A DNA stretch of 64,000 nucleotides from JBBSBL01 sp963735885. Its GTDB lineage: Bacteria > Actinomycetota > Thermoleophilia > Solirubrobacterales > Solirubrobacteraceae. The translations under genes and the position numbers were made by a program. Below are positions 1-8,097 of the stretch, one piece after another; position 1 is the stretch's first letter; each line of letters opens with the position of its first letter. A model generated the notes under the pieces. That model was not told the DNA's origin and did no database searches. It saw only the letters and a program-made list of their open reading frames with translations. The stretch spans positions 62,001 through 126,000 of the forward strand of contig CAVTMP010000005.1 of the NCBI GenBank assembly GCA_963735885.1, read 5' to 3'.

Positions 1-783
1 CGCGCGCCGGGGGCCTCGTCCGACGGCGTGAAGCTCCTCGCTGCCGGGCGGGCCGACCTCGCGATCCTCGACATCCACGACCTGGCCATCGCCCGCGCGC
101 GCGGCCGCGACCTCGTCGCCGTCATGGCGATCGTCCAGCGCCCGCTGGCCTCGGTCATCGCCCAGCCCGACGTCCGGCGCCCACGGGCGCTGGCGGGCCG
201 CCGGGTCGGCGTGACCGGCCTCCCGAGCGACGACGCGGTGCTCGACGCCGTCGTGCGGGGCGACGGCGGCGACCCCCGGGCGGTCCGGCGGATCACGATC
301 GGGTTCGGCGCCGTGCCGGCCCTCCTCGGGCGCCGGGTCGCCGCGGCCACGGCCTTCTGGAACGCCGAGGGCGTGGCCCTGCGCCGCCGGCGGCCGGGCA
401 TCCGGGTGTTCCGCGTGGACGACTTCGGGGCCCCGCGCTATCCGGAGCTCGTCCTCGCCATGGAGCGCCGCCGGCTCGAGGAGGACCCCGCGTTGGCGCG
501 GGCGGTCGTGCGCACGCTGGTCCGGGGCTACCGCGAGACGCTGGTCGACCCGGCGAGCGCGGTCGCCGCGCTCGCCGCCGGCGCGCCGGGCGTCGACCCC
601 GGCGTCGCCCGCGCCGAGCTCGACGCCGTCTCCCCCGTGCTCGCGGCGCCCGGCGGCCGGGTCGGCGCCCTCGATCCGGCCGCGCTGCGCGCCTGGGCGC
701 GCTGGGAGGCCGCAACGGGGATCGTGCCCCGACCGCCCGACGTCGACCGCGCCTTCGCGTTCGGGCTCGCGCCGGCGGGATAG
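1..783 (+). CDS. ABC-type substrate-binding protein (SsuA/THI5-like), 5' end cut by window
   Basis: The open frame runs in from base 1 without a stop, so the N-terminus lies outside the window; a GTG at 28 is only an internal possibility. About 260 residues remain. The pattern resembles the NMT1/THI5/SsuA periplasmic-binding fold used for thiamine precursors, sulfonates and nitrate: a segment ending in ADLAILDIHDLAIARARG, then the typical GRRVGVTGLPSDDAVLDAV lobe-start and a C-terminal helical part with an FAFGLAPAG end. The ligand cannot be told from this fragment, and no permease or ATPase follows. The next two genes are on the other strand. Family assignment is moderately sure; substrate unknown. 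Confidence 0.6.
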   Translation, partial: RAPGASSDGVKLLAAGRADLAILDIHDLAIARARGRDLVAVMAIVQRPLASVIAQPDVRRPRALAGRRVGVTGLPSDDAVLDAVVRGDGGDPRAVRRITIGFGAVPALLGRRVAAATAFWNAEGVALRRRRPGIRVFRVDDFGAPRYPELVLAMERRRLEEDPALARAVVRTLVRGYRETLVDPASAVAALAAGAPGVDPGVARAELDAVSPVLAAPGGRVGALDPAALRAWARWEAATGIVPRPPDVDRAFAFGLAPAG

Positions 784-838
784 AACGCGCTCCGATCCCG
801 GCGGCGGGAGCCGGCCCGCCGACGGCGGCGCCGCCGCC

Positions 839-1204
839 CTACTGGGCAGGCGTCACGAGCGACGCCACGAGCGCGGCGCCCTCGCGCGCCAGGCGCGAGC
901 GCGGCACCGCGAGGTCGAACCCGGCGGCGCGGGCGAGGTCGCGCGTGGCGACGTCCACGTGGGAGTAGAAGGCGAGCGTCCGGACGTCCTCGAGCTCACC
1001 GCCGCCGATCAGCGCCTCGACCGCGGCGAGCCGCTCGGGCGCGTCCGCGGTCAGGTCGATCACGGCGACCGCCGAGCCCGGCCCCTCGCGCGCCAGCGCC
1101 GCGGCGTCGCCGCACAGCGTGACCTCGTGACCCGCGGCGCGAAGCATCCCCAGCACGTTGGAGCCGAAGAGCAGATCCGGGATGAAGGCGGCGACGCGCG
1201 CCAC
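839..1204 (-). CDS. Small pseudo-receiver-like protein of unknown function
   Basis: 121 residues from a GTG start. It looks like a single alpha/beta receiver-type domain: an initial strand RVAAFIPDLLFGSNV, a strand ending in AVIDLTAD where the phospho-acceptor aspartate would sit, and a later FYSHVD strand. The lysine expected near the end of a true receiver seems to be replaced in VPRSRL, so this may be a non-phosphorylated pseudo-receiver. The GTG overlaps the TAG stop of the upstream gene by one base, implying coupled translation. No partner histidine kinase is nearby. Function unknown. Confidence 0.55.
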   Translation of the reverse strand: MARVAAFIPDLLFGSNVLGMLRAAGHEVTLCGDAAALAREGPGSAVAVIDLTADAPERLAAVEALIGGGELEDVRTLAFYSHVDVATRDLARAAGFDLAVPRSRLAREGAALVASLVTPAQ

Positions 1205-1566
1205 TACTGGGCGTGGCGCCGGCGGAATTCCTGCCGCACGGACTCGGGGCGGCCCCACATCTGGGTGACCTCGACGCGGCCGCTGCGCACCTCGCGAACG
1301 GCGAGCTCGCCCTCGATCCCCGCCTGGTCGAGCAGCCGCAGAGCGCCGATCACCGCCGGCGCGGCGGCGGCGTGGCCGAAGCGGTGCGCCGCCCGGATCC
1401 GCCACTGCCAGTCGTGCCGCGAGTACGGCTGGGCGTTGCACATGACGAGGTACACCGCCGCGTCGACGTACCGGGCGAGATCGTCGATCCGCAGGTCGAC
1501 GTCGAGGTCGGTCCAGTCGTCGGGGAGGGAGTCGACGATCCGCTCGTAGTCCTCGGCGAGGGCCAT
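1204..1566 (-). CDS. Conserved hypothetical protein, coupled to pseudo-receiver gene
   Basis: 120 residues, acidic N-terminal half (DDWTDLDVDLRIDD) and a basic C-terminus (RQEFRRRHAQ). ATG at 1566 is chosen because a TAGCCT -10 box lies 8 bases upstream; a TTG nine bases earlier would fall within the promoter spacing. No membrane segment or known motif is visible. The stop codon shares a base with the start of the next gene, so the two are probably one transcription and translation unit. Function not recognised. Confidence 0.6.
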   Translation of the reverse strand: MALAEDYERIVDSLPDDWTDLDVDLRIDDLARYVDAAVYLVMCNAQPYSRHDWQWRIRAAHRFGHAAAAPAVIGALRLLDQAGIEGELAVREVRSGRVEVTQMWGRPESVRQEFRRRHAQ

Positions 1567-1574
1567 CCCCGCCA

Positions 1575-1580
1575 AGGCTA
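1575..1580 (-). promoter_or_regulatory. -10 box (TAGCCT), leaderless start
   Basis: TAGCCT on the minus strand ends 8 bases before the ATG at 1566; no ribosome binding site is present between them. Confidence 0.5.
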
Positions 1581-1628
1581 CCGCTCGCCGGACGCGGCCC
1601 GGGGTTGCGCGGGCGGCCTCCCCCGCAC

Positions 1629-1634
1629 TAGGTT
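1629..1634 (+). promoter_or_regulatory. -10 box (TAGGTT), leaderless start
   Basis: TAGGTT followed by 9 bases and the ATG at 1644; no Shine-Dalgarno sequence. Confidence 0.5.
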
Positions 1635-1643
1635 CCGGACCCC

Positions 1644-3128
1644 ATGTGGATCTCGATCGAGCCCCGGGACGGTCCGGCCCGTGTGGTGGAGGCCGGCGAC
1701 GGCGTCGTGATCGGCCGTCGCGCCGAGTGCGACCTCGTGCTCGACGACTCCCAGGTCAGCGGGCGGCACGCCGAGATCCAGGCCACCGGGGACGGCGGCC
1801 TCGTGCTCCGCGACCTCGGCTCGACGAACGGCACCCGCGTCGACGGCGTCCGGCTCGAGGGGCCCGGGACCCTCCGCGGCGGCGAGGAGATCCGGATCGG
1901 CGAGACGGTGCTGCGCGCCTCGACGACCGACCCGCGCCTCGCGCCGGCCTCGCCCCCGACGGCCGTGGCGGGCGCCGCCGCCGCGGGGGCCGCGGGCGCC
2001 GGAGCGGCCGCCGGCGCCGCGCCCGCGGCCGGCGCCGTCCCGCCCCCTCCGGCGAGCGCGTCCCGGATCGAGCGCCTGCGCCTCGCCCGCACCGCGAACC
2101 GCGCGCTGCTCCTCGCCGCCGGCGCGGTGGTCGTGGCGATCGCCGCCATCGTGCTGGCCGTCACCGGCGTGTTCTCCTCCTCGAAGGAGAAGCCGACCGT
2201 CGCCCAGGTCGTCAAGGCCGTGGCCCCCTCGACCGTGCTCATCATCGGGGAGCGCGGAGGCCAGCCGGTCGAGAAGGGGACGGGCTGGGTCCTCGACGCG
2301 GCCCAGGGCCTCGTCGTGACCAACAACCACGTCGTGCAGGGCGGGGAGACGCTGAAGGTGGGCGTGGGCCGGACCAACAACGGCTCGGCGTTGAGCGAGC
2401 GCCGGGCGGAGATCGTCGGGACCGCGCCGTGCGAGGACATCGCGGTGATCCGGGTGACGCCGGGCACCGGCCTGAAGACCCTGCCGCTGGGCAGCCAGGC
2501 GAAGCTCAGCGAAGGCGACGGCGTGGTCGGGCTGGGCTTCCCCGCCAACGCCTCCTTCCGCGACAACCTCGTCGCCACCTCCGGCGTGATCTCCACCGTC
2601 CGCACGGTCTACGAGGCCGCGGCGGACGTGCCCTCGCTGCCGAACGTCGTCCAGACCGACGCCGCGATCAACCCGGGCAACTCGGGCGGGCCGCTCGTCT
2701 CCTTCGACGAGAAGCTGGTGGGCATGAACACCGCCGGCTACACCGCCGCCGGCGGCCGGATCATCCAGGGCCAGGGCTACGCGATCGGCGTGGATCGGAT
2801 CCGCCAGATCACGGCCAGGCTGCGGCAGGGGCGCTCGATCGGCTGGGCCGGTCTGGGCCTCGACTTCCCCGATCCCGACAAGCTGAAGGCCGCGGGCGCG
2901 CCCTCGGGCCTGCTCGTCACGCACACGGAGTCCGGAAGCCCCGCGTCCCGGATCCCGGAGCTCAACCAGGGCACCGTCCTGCTCGTCGGGGTGAACGGCA
3001 AGCGGCTCGACACCACGCTGCGAAGCTACTGCGACGCCGTGCGCGGGATTCGCACCGGGCAGGGCGGCCAGATCGCCTTCCTCGACGGCAACGGCCAGCT
3101 CCGCACGGCGACGCTGCCCTTCTCCTGA
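1644..3128 (+). CDS. Membrane-anchored FHA / trypsin-like serine protease with PDZ-like tail
   Basis: 494 residues. Residues 1-95 form a forkhead-associated phosphopeptide-binding domain (GRR at 24-26, SGRH at 39-42, STNGT at 60-64). An Ala/Gly-rich linker leads to one membrane segment at about 152-176, placing FHA inside and the protease outside. The HtrA/DegP-type protease domain shows the triad His229 (TNNHVV), Asp265 (CEDIAV) and Ser347 (PGNSGGP). The C-terminal 90 residues (GLLVTHTESGSPASRIPEL) resemble a degenerate PDZ. It converges with a Ser/Thr kinase gene 49 bases away, so a phosphorylated FHA ligand made by that kinase is a reasonable inference. Membrane-spanning FHA-protease pairing suggests phospho-signalled control of envelope proteolysis. 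Confidence 0.85.
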   Translation: MWISIEPRDGPARVVEAGDGVVIGRRAECDLVLDDSQVSGRHAEIQATGDGGLVLRDLGSTNGTRVDGVRLEGPGTLRGGEEIRIGETVLRASTTDPRLAPASPPTAVAGAAAAGAAGAGAAAGAAPAAGAVPPPPASASRIERLRLARTANRALLLAAGAVVVAIAAIVLAVTGVFSSSKEKPTVAQVVKAVAPSTVLIIGERGGQPVEKGTGWVLDAAQGLVVTNNHVVQGGETLKVGVGRTNNGSALSERRAEIVGTAPCEDIAVIRVTPGTGLKTLPLGSQAKLSEGDGVVGLGFPANASFRDNLVATSGVISTVRTVYEAAADVPSLPNVVQTDAAINPGNSGGPLVSFDEKLVGMNTAGYTAAGGRIIQGQGYAIGVDRIRQITARLRQGRSIGWAGLGLDFPDPDKLKAAGAPSGLLVTHTESGSPASRIPELNQGTVLLVGVNGKRLDTTLRSYCDAVRGIRTGQGGQIAFLDGNGQLRTATLPFS

Positions 3129-3136
3129 TCCACCTC

Positions 3137-3158
3137 CGCCCTCCCCGGCGGGGGCGGC
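3137..3158. terminator. GC hairpin between convergent protease and kinase genes
   Basis: CCGCC..CCCC / GGGG..CGG inverted repeat around a GGC loop in the 49-base gap between two converging genes. There is no T-run on either side, so this is only a possible bidirectional terminator. Confidence 0.35.
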
Positions 3159-3177
3159 GCCGGCAGGGGTCGCGCGC

Positions 3178-4881
3178 TCAGAAGGCGGGCTTCTGCCTCA
3201 GCCGGACGCTGCGCACGAGCGGCACGAAGATGTCGGCGTCGGCCGAGGCGAAGCGCTTCGGCGGCGCGCTGCACTGCACCGAGTAGACGTCGCGCCCCTG
3301 GAAGAACCACACGTTGCGACCGGCGAACCGCTGGCCCCCGAGGATGTCGTCGACCTCCACGATGCCGACCCCGGTGTTGCCGTTCGTCTTGACGATCTCG
3401 ACCGAGCGCAGCTCGAAGTGCTTGGCGTTGCTCCGCAGCGCCTTGGCGCGATCGTTGCCGTAGTTCAGCAGCCCCTGCTGGCTCTGGTCCCGCGGCGCGC
3501 CGCCGCGCTCGAGGAAGGCGTTGCAGAAGAGATCGCCGCCGCGGACCTGGACGATCCCCGGCTTCTTGATCGACTTCCGGCCCCAGCCCGCGGGGTACTC
3601 GAAGGCGAACCCGAGGTCGTTGCGCGCGAAGGAGCTCGTCACCGCCTCGGTCGTGGTCGGCGCGGTCGGCGTCGTCGTCGTGGTGACGGGCGTCGTCTTC
3701 GCGCTCTTCTTCTTCCCGTCGTCGCCGCCCGCGAGGAGGACCACCACGAAGACGACGACGATCACCGCGGCCGCGGCCACGACCCCCCAGACGACGCCGC
3801 GTCGCGGGCCACCGGAGCCGGCGGGCGGGGGCGTCGCGGCGCCCGGCGGGGGCGGCGTGCCGCCCGGCGGGGCGGCGCCCGGCGGGGGCGGCGTGCCACC
3901 CGGCGGGGCGGCGCCCGGCGGGGGCGTCCCGCCGGCCGGCGGGGGCGTCCCGCCGGCGGCGGGCCCGGCCGCGGGGACCGTGGCGCCGCCCACGACCGTG
4001 TGGTCGGGCCCGGCGACGATCTCGCCGATGCGCGTCGCCCCGCCGCCCGAGGCGGCCGCCGTGGCCGCCCGCCCGAGGTCCCCGGCGGAGGGATAGCGGT
4101 CGTCGGGGGACTTCGCCATCCCCTTGGCCACCACGACGTCGAGATCCGGCGGCAGTCCGCCGACCTTCGCGCTCGGGACCGGCGGGGGATCGTTCATGTG
4201 GGCCCAGAGCTTCGCGGCGTCACCCTCGCGGTCGTAGGGCACCGCGCCGGTCAGCAGCTCGTAGAGGACGCAGGCGAGCGCGTACACGTCCGCGCGCCCG
4301 TCGACGCTTCCGCCCCGCACCTGCTCCGGCGCCACGTAGTCGAGCGTGCCCACCCACTGGCCGGTCTGGGTCAGCCCGGCGCCCGAGGCGGCGTTCTTGG
4401 TCAGGCCGAAGTCGGTGAGGTACGCGTGCTCCTGCCCGCCCTCGCGCGCGACGAGGATGTTGGCCGGCTTGACGTCGCGATGGACCAGGCCGCGCTCGTG
4501 CGCGGCGTCCAGCGCGCCGGCGATCTGCGAAACCAGGGCCGCCGCGCGGGCCGGGGCCACCGGGCCCTGGGCGTCGATCAGGCGCCGCAGGTCGGTGCCC
4601 TCCACGTAGCGCATCACGATGAAGAGCCGGCCGTCGGCCTCGCCCGCCTCGTGGACCGGCAGCACGTGCGGGTGGTCGAGCGACGCGGCCAGCTTCGACT
4701 CCCGCTGGAAGCGCTCGCGGAAGCCCGGCTCGTTCGCCAGCTCGGGCGCGACGACCTTGAGCGCGACCGGACGGTCGAGCGCGAGCTGGGTCGCGCGGTA
4801 GATCACCCCCATGCCGCCCCGGCCCACGAGCGCGTCGATCCGGTACCCGGCGAGCTGGGAGCCGATCTCGAGGGCGGTCAT
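3178..4881 (-). CDS. PknB-type Ser/Thr protein kinase, transmembrane
   Basis: 567 residues. Kinase domain at about 10-280: glycine loop GRGGMGVIYRA (20-30), ATP-binding Lys42, HRDVKPAN catalytic loop (134-141), DFG (157-159) and APE downstream. A Pro/Gly linker made of 12-residue repeats (GGTPPPPGAAPP) follows, then one membrane helix (VVWGVVAAAAVIVVVFVVV) and an extracellular domain of about 180 residues starting FARNDLGFAFEYPAGW, which resembles secreted PsbP/LpqN-like folds rather than PASTA repeats. The sensor domain is thus unusual for PknB and its ligand is unknown. Start ATG has GGAG upstream. Likely functional partner: the convergent FHA protease. Confidence 0.88.
   Translation of the reverse strand: MTALEIGSQLAGYRIDALVGRGGMGVIYRATQLALDRPVALKVVAPELANEPGFRERFQRESKLAASLDHPHVLPVHEAGEADGRLFIVMRYVEGTDLRRLIDAQGPVAPARAAALVSQIAGALDAAHERGLVHRDVKPANILVAREGGQEHAYLTDFGLTKNAASGAGLTQTGQWVGTLDYVAPEQVRGGSVDGRADVYALACVLYELLTGAVPYDREGDAAKLWAHMNDPPPVPSAKVGGLPPDLDVVVAKGMAKSPDDRYPSAGDLGRAATAAASGGGATRIGEIVAGPDHTVVGGATVPAAGPAAGGTPPPAGGTPPPGAAPPGGTPPPPGAAPPGGTPPPPGAATPPPAGSGGPRRGVVWGVVAAAAVIVVVFVVVLLAGGDDGKKKSAKTTPVTTTTTPTAPTTTEAVTSSFARNDLGFAFEYPAGWGRKSIKKPGIVQVRGGDLFCNAFLERGGAPRDQSQQGLLNYGNDRAKALRSNAKHFELRSVEIVKTNGNTGVGIVEVDDILGGQRFAGRNVWFFQGRDVYSVQCSAPPKRFASADADIFVPLVRSVRLRQKPAF
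3838..3960 (-). repeat. 36-bp in-frame tandem repeat in kinase linker
   Basis: Near-identical 36-base units begin at 3838, 3874 and 3910 and encode GGTPPPPGAAPP in the kinase juxtamembrane linker. The length is probably variable between strains. Confidence 0.75.
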
Positions 4882-4987
4882 CGCAGGCGTTGCTCCGGCA
4901 TCGCTGCCGCGACCCTACCCGGCCGCGCGGCGGGGAGCCAGACGGTCGCCTCCGGCGCGGCCGCGCCGGGCGCCCCGGCCGGTCGTC

Positions 4988-6289
4988 CTACCCGACGAAC
5001 GTGTCGTAGACCAGGAAGACGTTGAGGCCGATGATGAGCGCGGCGACGGCCGATGAGCCGAGGGTGGTGAGCCGGTGGTTCACGAACTCGCCCATGATCC
5101 GCCGCCGGCTCGTGAAGATCACGAGCGGGACCAGGGCGAAGGGGATGCCGAAGGAGAGCACGACCTGGCTCAGCACGAGCGCGCGGGAGGGATCGAGGCC
5201 GATCGCCAGGACGATGAGCGCCGGCGTCATCGTCACGAGGCGGCGGACCACGAGCGGGATGGAGCGGGCGATGAAGCCCTGCATCACGACCTGCCCGGCG
5301 TGGGTCCCGACGCTCGAGGCGGCGAAGCCCGAGGCCAGGAGCGCGAGGGCGAACGCCAACGCGGTGCCGTTTCCGGCGAGCGCGTCGAACCCGGCGTAGG
5401 CGCCCTCGATCGAGTCGACGTTGGCCAGCGGGCTGCCGTGGAACAACGAGGCGGCCACGATCAGCATCGACATGTTGATGACGCCGGCGAGCCCCATGGC
5501 GATGACGACGTCGATGCGCATGAAGCGCAGCAGCTGGTGTCGCTCCCGATCGTCGCGCGCGGGGATCCGGTCCTGCGTGAGCGCGGAGTGCAGGTAGATC
5601 ACGTGGGGCATGACCGTCGCCCCGAGGATGCCGACCGCCAGCAGGATCGACTCCGTGCCCGCGAAGTGCGGTACCAGGCCGCCGGCGACGGCGCCCGCGT
5701 CCGCCCCGATGCTCAGCGTGTTGTAGAGAAAGCCGAGCAGGACCACCGCGAGCATGCCGATGATGACGACCTCGAAGCGCCGGTAGCCCTTCGCCTGGAG
5801 TCCGAGGATCCCGAAGGCCACGATCCCGGTGATCACCCCGGAGGCGAACAGCGGGACGCCGAACAGGAGGTTCAGGGCGATCGCCGCCCCGACGAACTCG
5901 GCGAGGTCGGTGGCCATGGCGATGAGCTCCGCCTGCACCCAGAGCCCCCAGCTCACCGGACGGGCGAACTCCCGGCGGCACATCTCGGGGAGGTTCCGGC
6001 CGGTGGCCAGCCCGAGCTTCGCCGAGAGGCTCTGGATGAGCATCGCCATGAGGTTCGCGGCGACGATCACCCAGAGCAGCAGATAGCCGTACTTGGCGCC
6101 GCCCGCGATGTTCGTGGCGAAGTTCCCCGGGTCGACGTAGGCGATCGCGGCGACGAAGGCCGGGCCGAGCAGCGGCAGCGCGCCGCGCACGCCACCCCGG
6201 TCGCGGATGCGCTGCAGCGCGCTGGGCCCGGGCAGGGCGACGGCGCCGTCGATGACCGGGGGCGGCGGAGGGGGCGGCGGCGGGTTCAT
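4988..6289 (-). CDS. mntH: Nramp-family proton-coupled Mn2+/divalent metal transporter
   Basis: 433 residues, about eleven hydrophobic segments. The Nramp metal-binding motifs are present: DPGN in the first helix (YVDPGNFATN) and MPH in the sixth (GATVMPHVIYLHSA). A run of nine prolines precedes the first helix. The ATG overlaps the stop of mntR in a 4-base ATGA, so it is the second gene of an mntR-mntH operon and should be repressed by that regulator when Mn2+ (or Fe2+) is sufficient. Family certain; metal preference inferred from the DtxR-type neighbour. Confidence 0.9.
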   Translation of the reverse strand: MNPPPPPPPPPVIDGAVALPGPSALQRIRDRGGVRGALPLLGPAFVAAIAYVDPGNFATNIAGGAKYGYLLLWVIVAANLMAMLIQSLSAKLGLATGRNLPEMCRREFARPVSWGLWVQAELIAMATDLAEFVGAAIALNLLFGVPLFASGVITGIVAFGILGLQAKGYRRFEVVIIGMLAVVLLGFLYNTLSIGADAGAVAGGLVPHFAGTESILLAVGILGATVMPHVIYLHSALTQDRIPARDDRERHQLLRFMRIDVVIAMGLAGVINMSMLIVAASLFHGSPLANVDSIEGAYAGFDALAGNGTALAFALALLASGFAASSVGTHAGQVVMQGFIARSIPLVVRRLVTMTPALIVLAIGLDPSRALVLSQVVLSFGIPFALVPLVIFTSRRRIMGEFVNHRLTTLGSSAVAALIIGLNVFLVYDTFVG

Positions 6290-6972
6290 CCGGTCGCCTC
6301 CACCCGCATGACGAGCGCGAGCTGCCCGCCGAGGACGTGGACGTCGTCGCCGAAGCGGACGAACAGCGGCCCGCCGAAGGGCTGCTTGTCGATCACCTCG
6401 AGGCCGTCGCCCGGGCTGATGCCGCGCTCGGAGAGATAGCGGAGCATCTCGGGCCGCGCATCGGACACGCGGACGAAGACGCCCCGCTCCCCGGGCTCGA
6501 GGGTCTGCAGGCTGCGCGTGGGCCGCTCCTCGATCCGCAGGTCGGCGGTGGGGATCGGGTCGCCGTGCGGGTCGTGCGTGGGGTTGCCGAGCTTCGCGGC
6601 GATCGCCGCCTCGAGTTCCTCCGAGAGGACGTGCTCGAGCACCTCGGCCTCGTCGTGGACCCGGTCCCACGGCACCCCGAGGCTCTCGGCGAGGTAGGTC
6701 TCCAGCAGCCGGTGGTGCCGCAGCACCTCGAGCGCCACCCGCTCCCCGGCCGGGGTGAGCACGACCCCGCGGTAGGGCTCGTGGCGCACGAGGCCGAGGT
6801 CGTCGAGGCGCTTGACCATCCCCGACGCCGAGGCGGCGGTCACCCCGAGGCGCTCGGCCAGCGCGTTGGTGCTCACGGCGGCGGCGGCGCGGGACTCGAG
6901 CGCGTAGATCGCCTTCGCGTAGTCCTCGATCGCCGACGTGACGTCGTGGCCGGTGGCGTCCTTCACGGGCAT
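6286..6972 (-). CDS. mntR: DtxR/MntR-family metal-dependent repressor
   Basis: 228 residues, the length of a three-domain DtxR/IdeR-type protein: N-terminal winged helix (LAERLGVTAASASGMVKRL), dimerisation and metal-binding region (RHHRLLETYLAESLG, EAEVLEHVLSEE, GNPTHDPHGDPIP) and a C-terminal FeoA/SH3-like domain. Residues in the His/Glu/His metal-site helix are present. It leads a two-gene operon with mntH and has an imperfect palindrome overlapping its own -10 box, which suggests autorepression. Manganese is favoured over iron only because the partner is Nramp. Confidence 0.88.
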   Translation of the reverse strand: MPVKDATGHDVTSAIEDYAKAIYALESRAAAAVSTNALAERLGVTAASASGMVKRLDDLGLVRHEPYRGVVLTPAGERVALEVLRHHRLLETYLAESLGVPWDRVHDEAEVLEHVLSEELEAAIAAKLGNPTHDPHGDPIPTADLRIEERPTRSLQTLEPGERGVFVRVSDARPEMLRYLSERGISPGDGLEVIDKQPFGGPLFVRFGDDVHVLGGQLALVMRVEATG

Positions 6973-6979
6973 GCGCGGT

Positions 6980-6999
6980 GATTATGGCATGGCTAAATC
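6980..6999 (-). promoter_or_regulatory. Candidate MntR operator overlapping leaderless promoter
   Basis: Imperfect 20-base palindrome GATTWWGSCATGSCWWAATC, 8 bases upstream of mntR. On the minus strand it contains CATAAT, a good -10 box 8 bases before the ATG. A repressor bound here would block RNA polymerase directly. Confidence 0.55.
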
Positions 7000-7058
7000 T
7001 CAAGTTCGGCATGAGGGCGGTGTGAGTCGCCACCAGCAGGGGGAGCCCGGCGCCGGGC

Positions 7059-7064
7059 TATCCT
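7059..7064 (+). promoter_or_regulatory. -10 box (TATCCT), leaderless start of ygfZ
   Basis: TATCCT, then exactly 7 bases, then GTG at 7072; transcription would start at the start codon. Confidence 0.55.
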
Positions 7065-7071
7065 CGACCGC

Positions 7072-8025
7072 GTGGCCGCCACCGACGAGATCGCCGCCGC
7101 GCGCCGGGCGCTCGACGAGGGCTGCGGCCTGCTCGACCGCTCCGAGCGCGGCAAGCTCGCGCTCACCGGCCCCGCCGCGCGGGAACTGCTTCAGGGTCAG
7201 GTCTCCAACGACGTCGAGGCGCTCACGCCGGGCACCGGCTGCTACGCGGCCTTCCTCACGCCGAAGGGCAAGATGCTCGGGGACCTCCGGGTGCTCGACA
7301 CCGGGGCGGAGCTCTGGCTCGACACCGAGCGGCCGGCGCTCCAGGAGCTCTTCAACCAGCTGCGGCGCGCGACTGTGGGCCACGACGCGGAGCTGCACAA
7401 GCGCACGCTGGAACGCGGCCTGCTCTCGCTCGTCGGCCCGCGCGCCCGGGAGGTGAGCGGCGCGGGCGACCTGCCCGAGGCCGAGCACGCGAACCGGGCC
7501 GGCGCGATCGGCGGCGTGCCCGTGCGGATCGTGGCCACCGACGTCGGGGTCGACGTGATCTGCGCCGCCGAGCGGACGGCCGAGGTCCGCGGCGCGTTGG
7601 AGGCCGCCGGCGCGATCGCCGTCCCCGAGGCGGCGGTCGAGACGCTGCGCGTCGAGCGCGGCCGGCCGCGCTACGGCCTCGACCTCGACGACTCGGTGAT
7701 CCCGCAGGAGGCCGGTATCAACGAGCGCGCCGTCTCGTTCACGAAGGGCTGCTACGTGGGCCAGGAGACCGTCGCCCGGCTGCACTACCGGGGCCGCCCG
7801 AACCGTCACCTGCGCGGCCTGCGCCTCTCCGGGCCGGCCCTGGGGGGGGACGCGCTGCGGCTCGGCGAGAAGGTCGTCGGGTCGATCGGGTCGGTGGCCG
7901 ACTCGCCGCGCCACGGGACGATCGCGCTGGGGCTCGTGCGCCGCGAGGCCGAGCCCGGGGCCGTCCTCGCCGTCGGGGACGGCGCGACGACGGCCGAGGT
8001 CGTGACGCTCCCGTTCGGCTCGTAG
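7072..8025 (+). CDS. ygfZ: YgfZ/GcvT-like folate-binding Fe-S cluster repair protein
   Basis: 317 residues. The YgfZ signature KGCYVGQE appears at about residue 223, within the GcvT-like fold (LERGLLSLVGPRAREV, ALRLGEKVVGSIGSVADSP). In characterised bacteria this family uses tetrahydrofolate and the conserved cysteine to support maturation or repair of certain iron-sulfur enzymes. Soluble, no signal peptide. The GTG start is fixed by a TATCCT box seven bases upstream. It is divergent from mntR; no operon partner. Confidence 0.88.
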   Translation: MAATDEIAAARRALDEGCGLLDRSERGKLALTGPAARELLQGQVSNDVEALTPGTGCYAAFLTPKGKMLGDLRVLDTGAELWLDTERPALQELFNQLRRATVGHDAELHKRTLERGLLSLVGPRAREVSGAGDLPEAEHANRAGAIGGVPVRIVATDVGVDVICAAERTAEVRGALEAAGAIAVPEAAVETLRVERGRPRYGLDLDDSVIPQEAGINERAVSFTKGCYVGQETVARLHYRGRPNRHLRGLRLSGPALGGDALRLGEKVVGSIGSVADSPRHGTIALGLVRREAEPGAVLAVGDGATTAEVVTLPFGS

Positions 8026-8083
8026 GAGGCGGGGTCAGAGCGCGAGCCGGCTGACGCCACGACAGGCTCGGCGGTTCTGAGGC

Positions 8084-8089
8084 TAGGAT
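8084..8089 (+). promoter_or_regulatory. -10 box (TAGGAT), leaderless start
   Basis: TAGGAT, 8-base spacer, ATG at 8098; no ribosome binding site. Confidence 0.5.
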
Positions 8090-8097
8090 GGACGCGC

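Noticed and set aside
28..783. GTG at base 28 as the true start of the first gene
   Set aside because: The frame is open to base 1 and the substrate-binding fold lacks its first lobe and signal peptide, so the gene begins before the window.
4878..7033. Long open frames on the plus strand across mntH, mntR and the kinase
   Set aside because: They are GC-driven shadows: amino-acid composition is Arg/Gly/Asp-rich without motifs, while the minus strand has full family signatures.
8026..8097. Cobalamin or NiCo riboswitch before the nickel/cobalt permease
   Set aside because: Only 72 bases, with a promoter box 8 bases from the ATG, leaving no transcribed leader.
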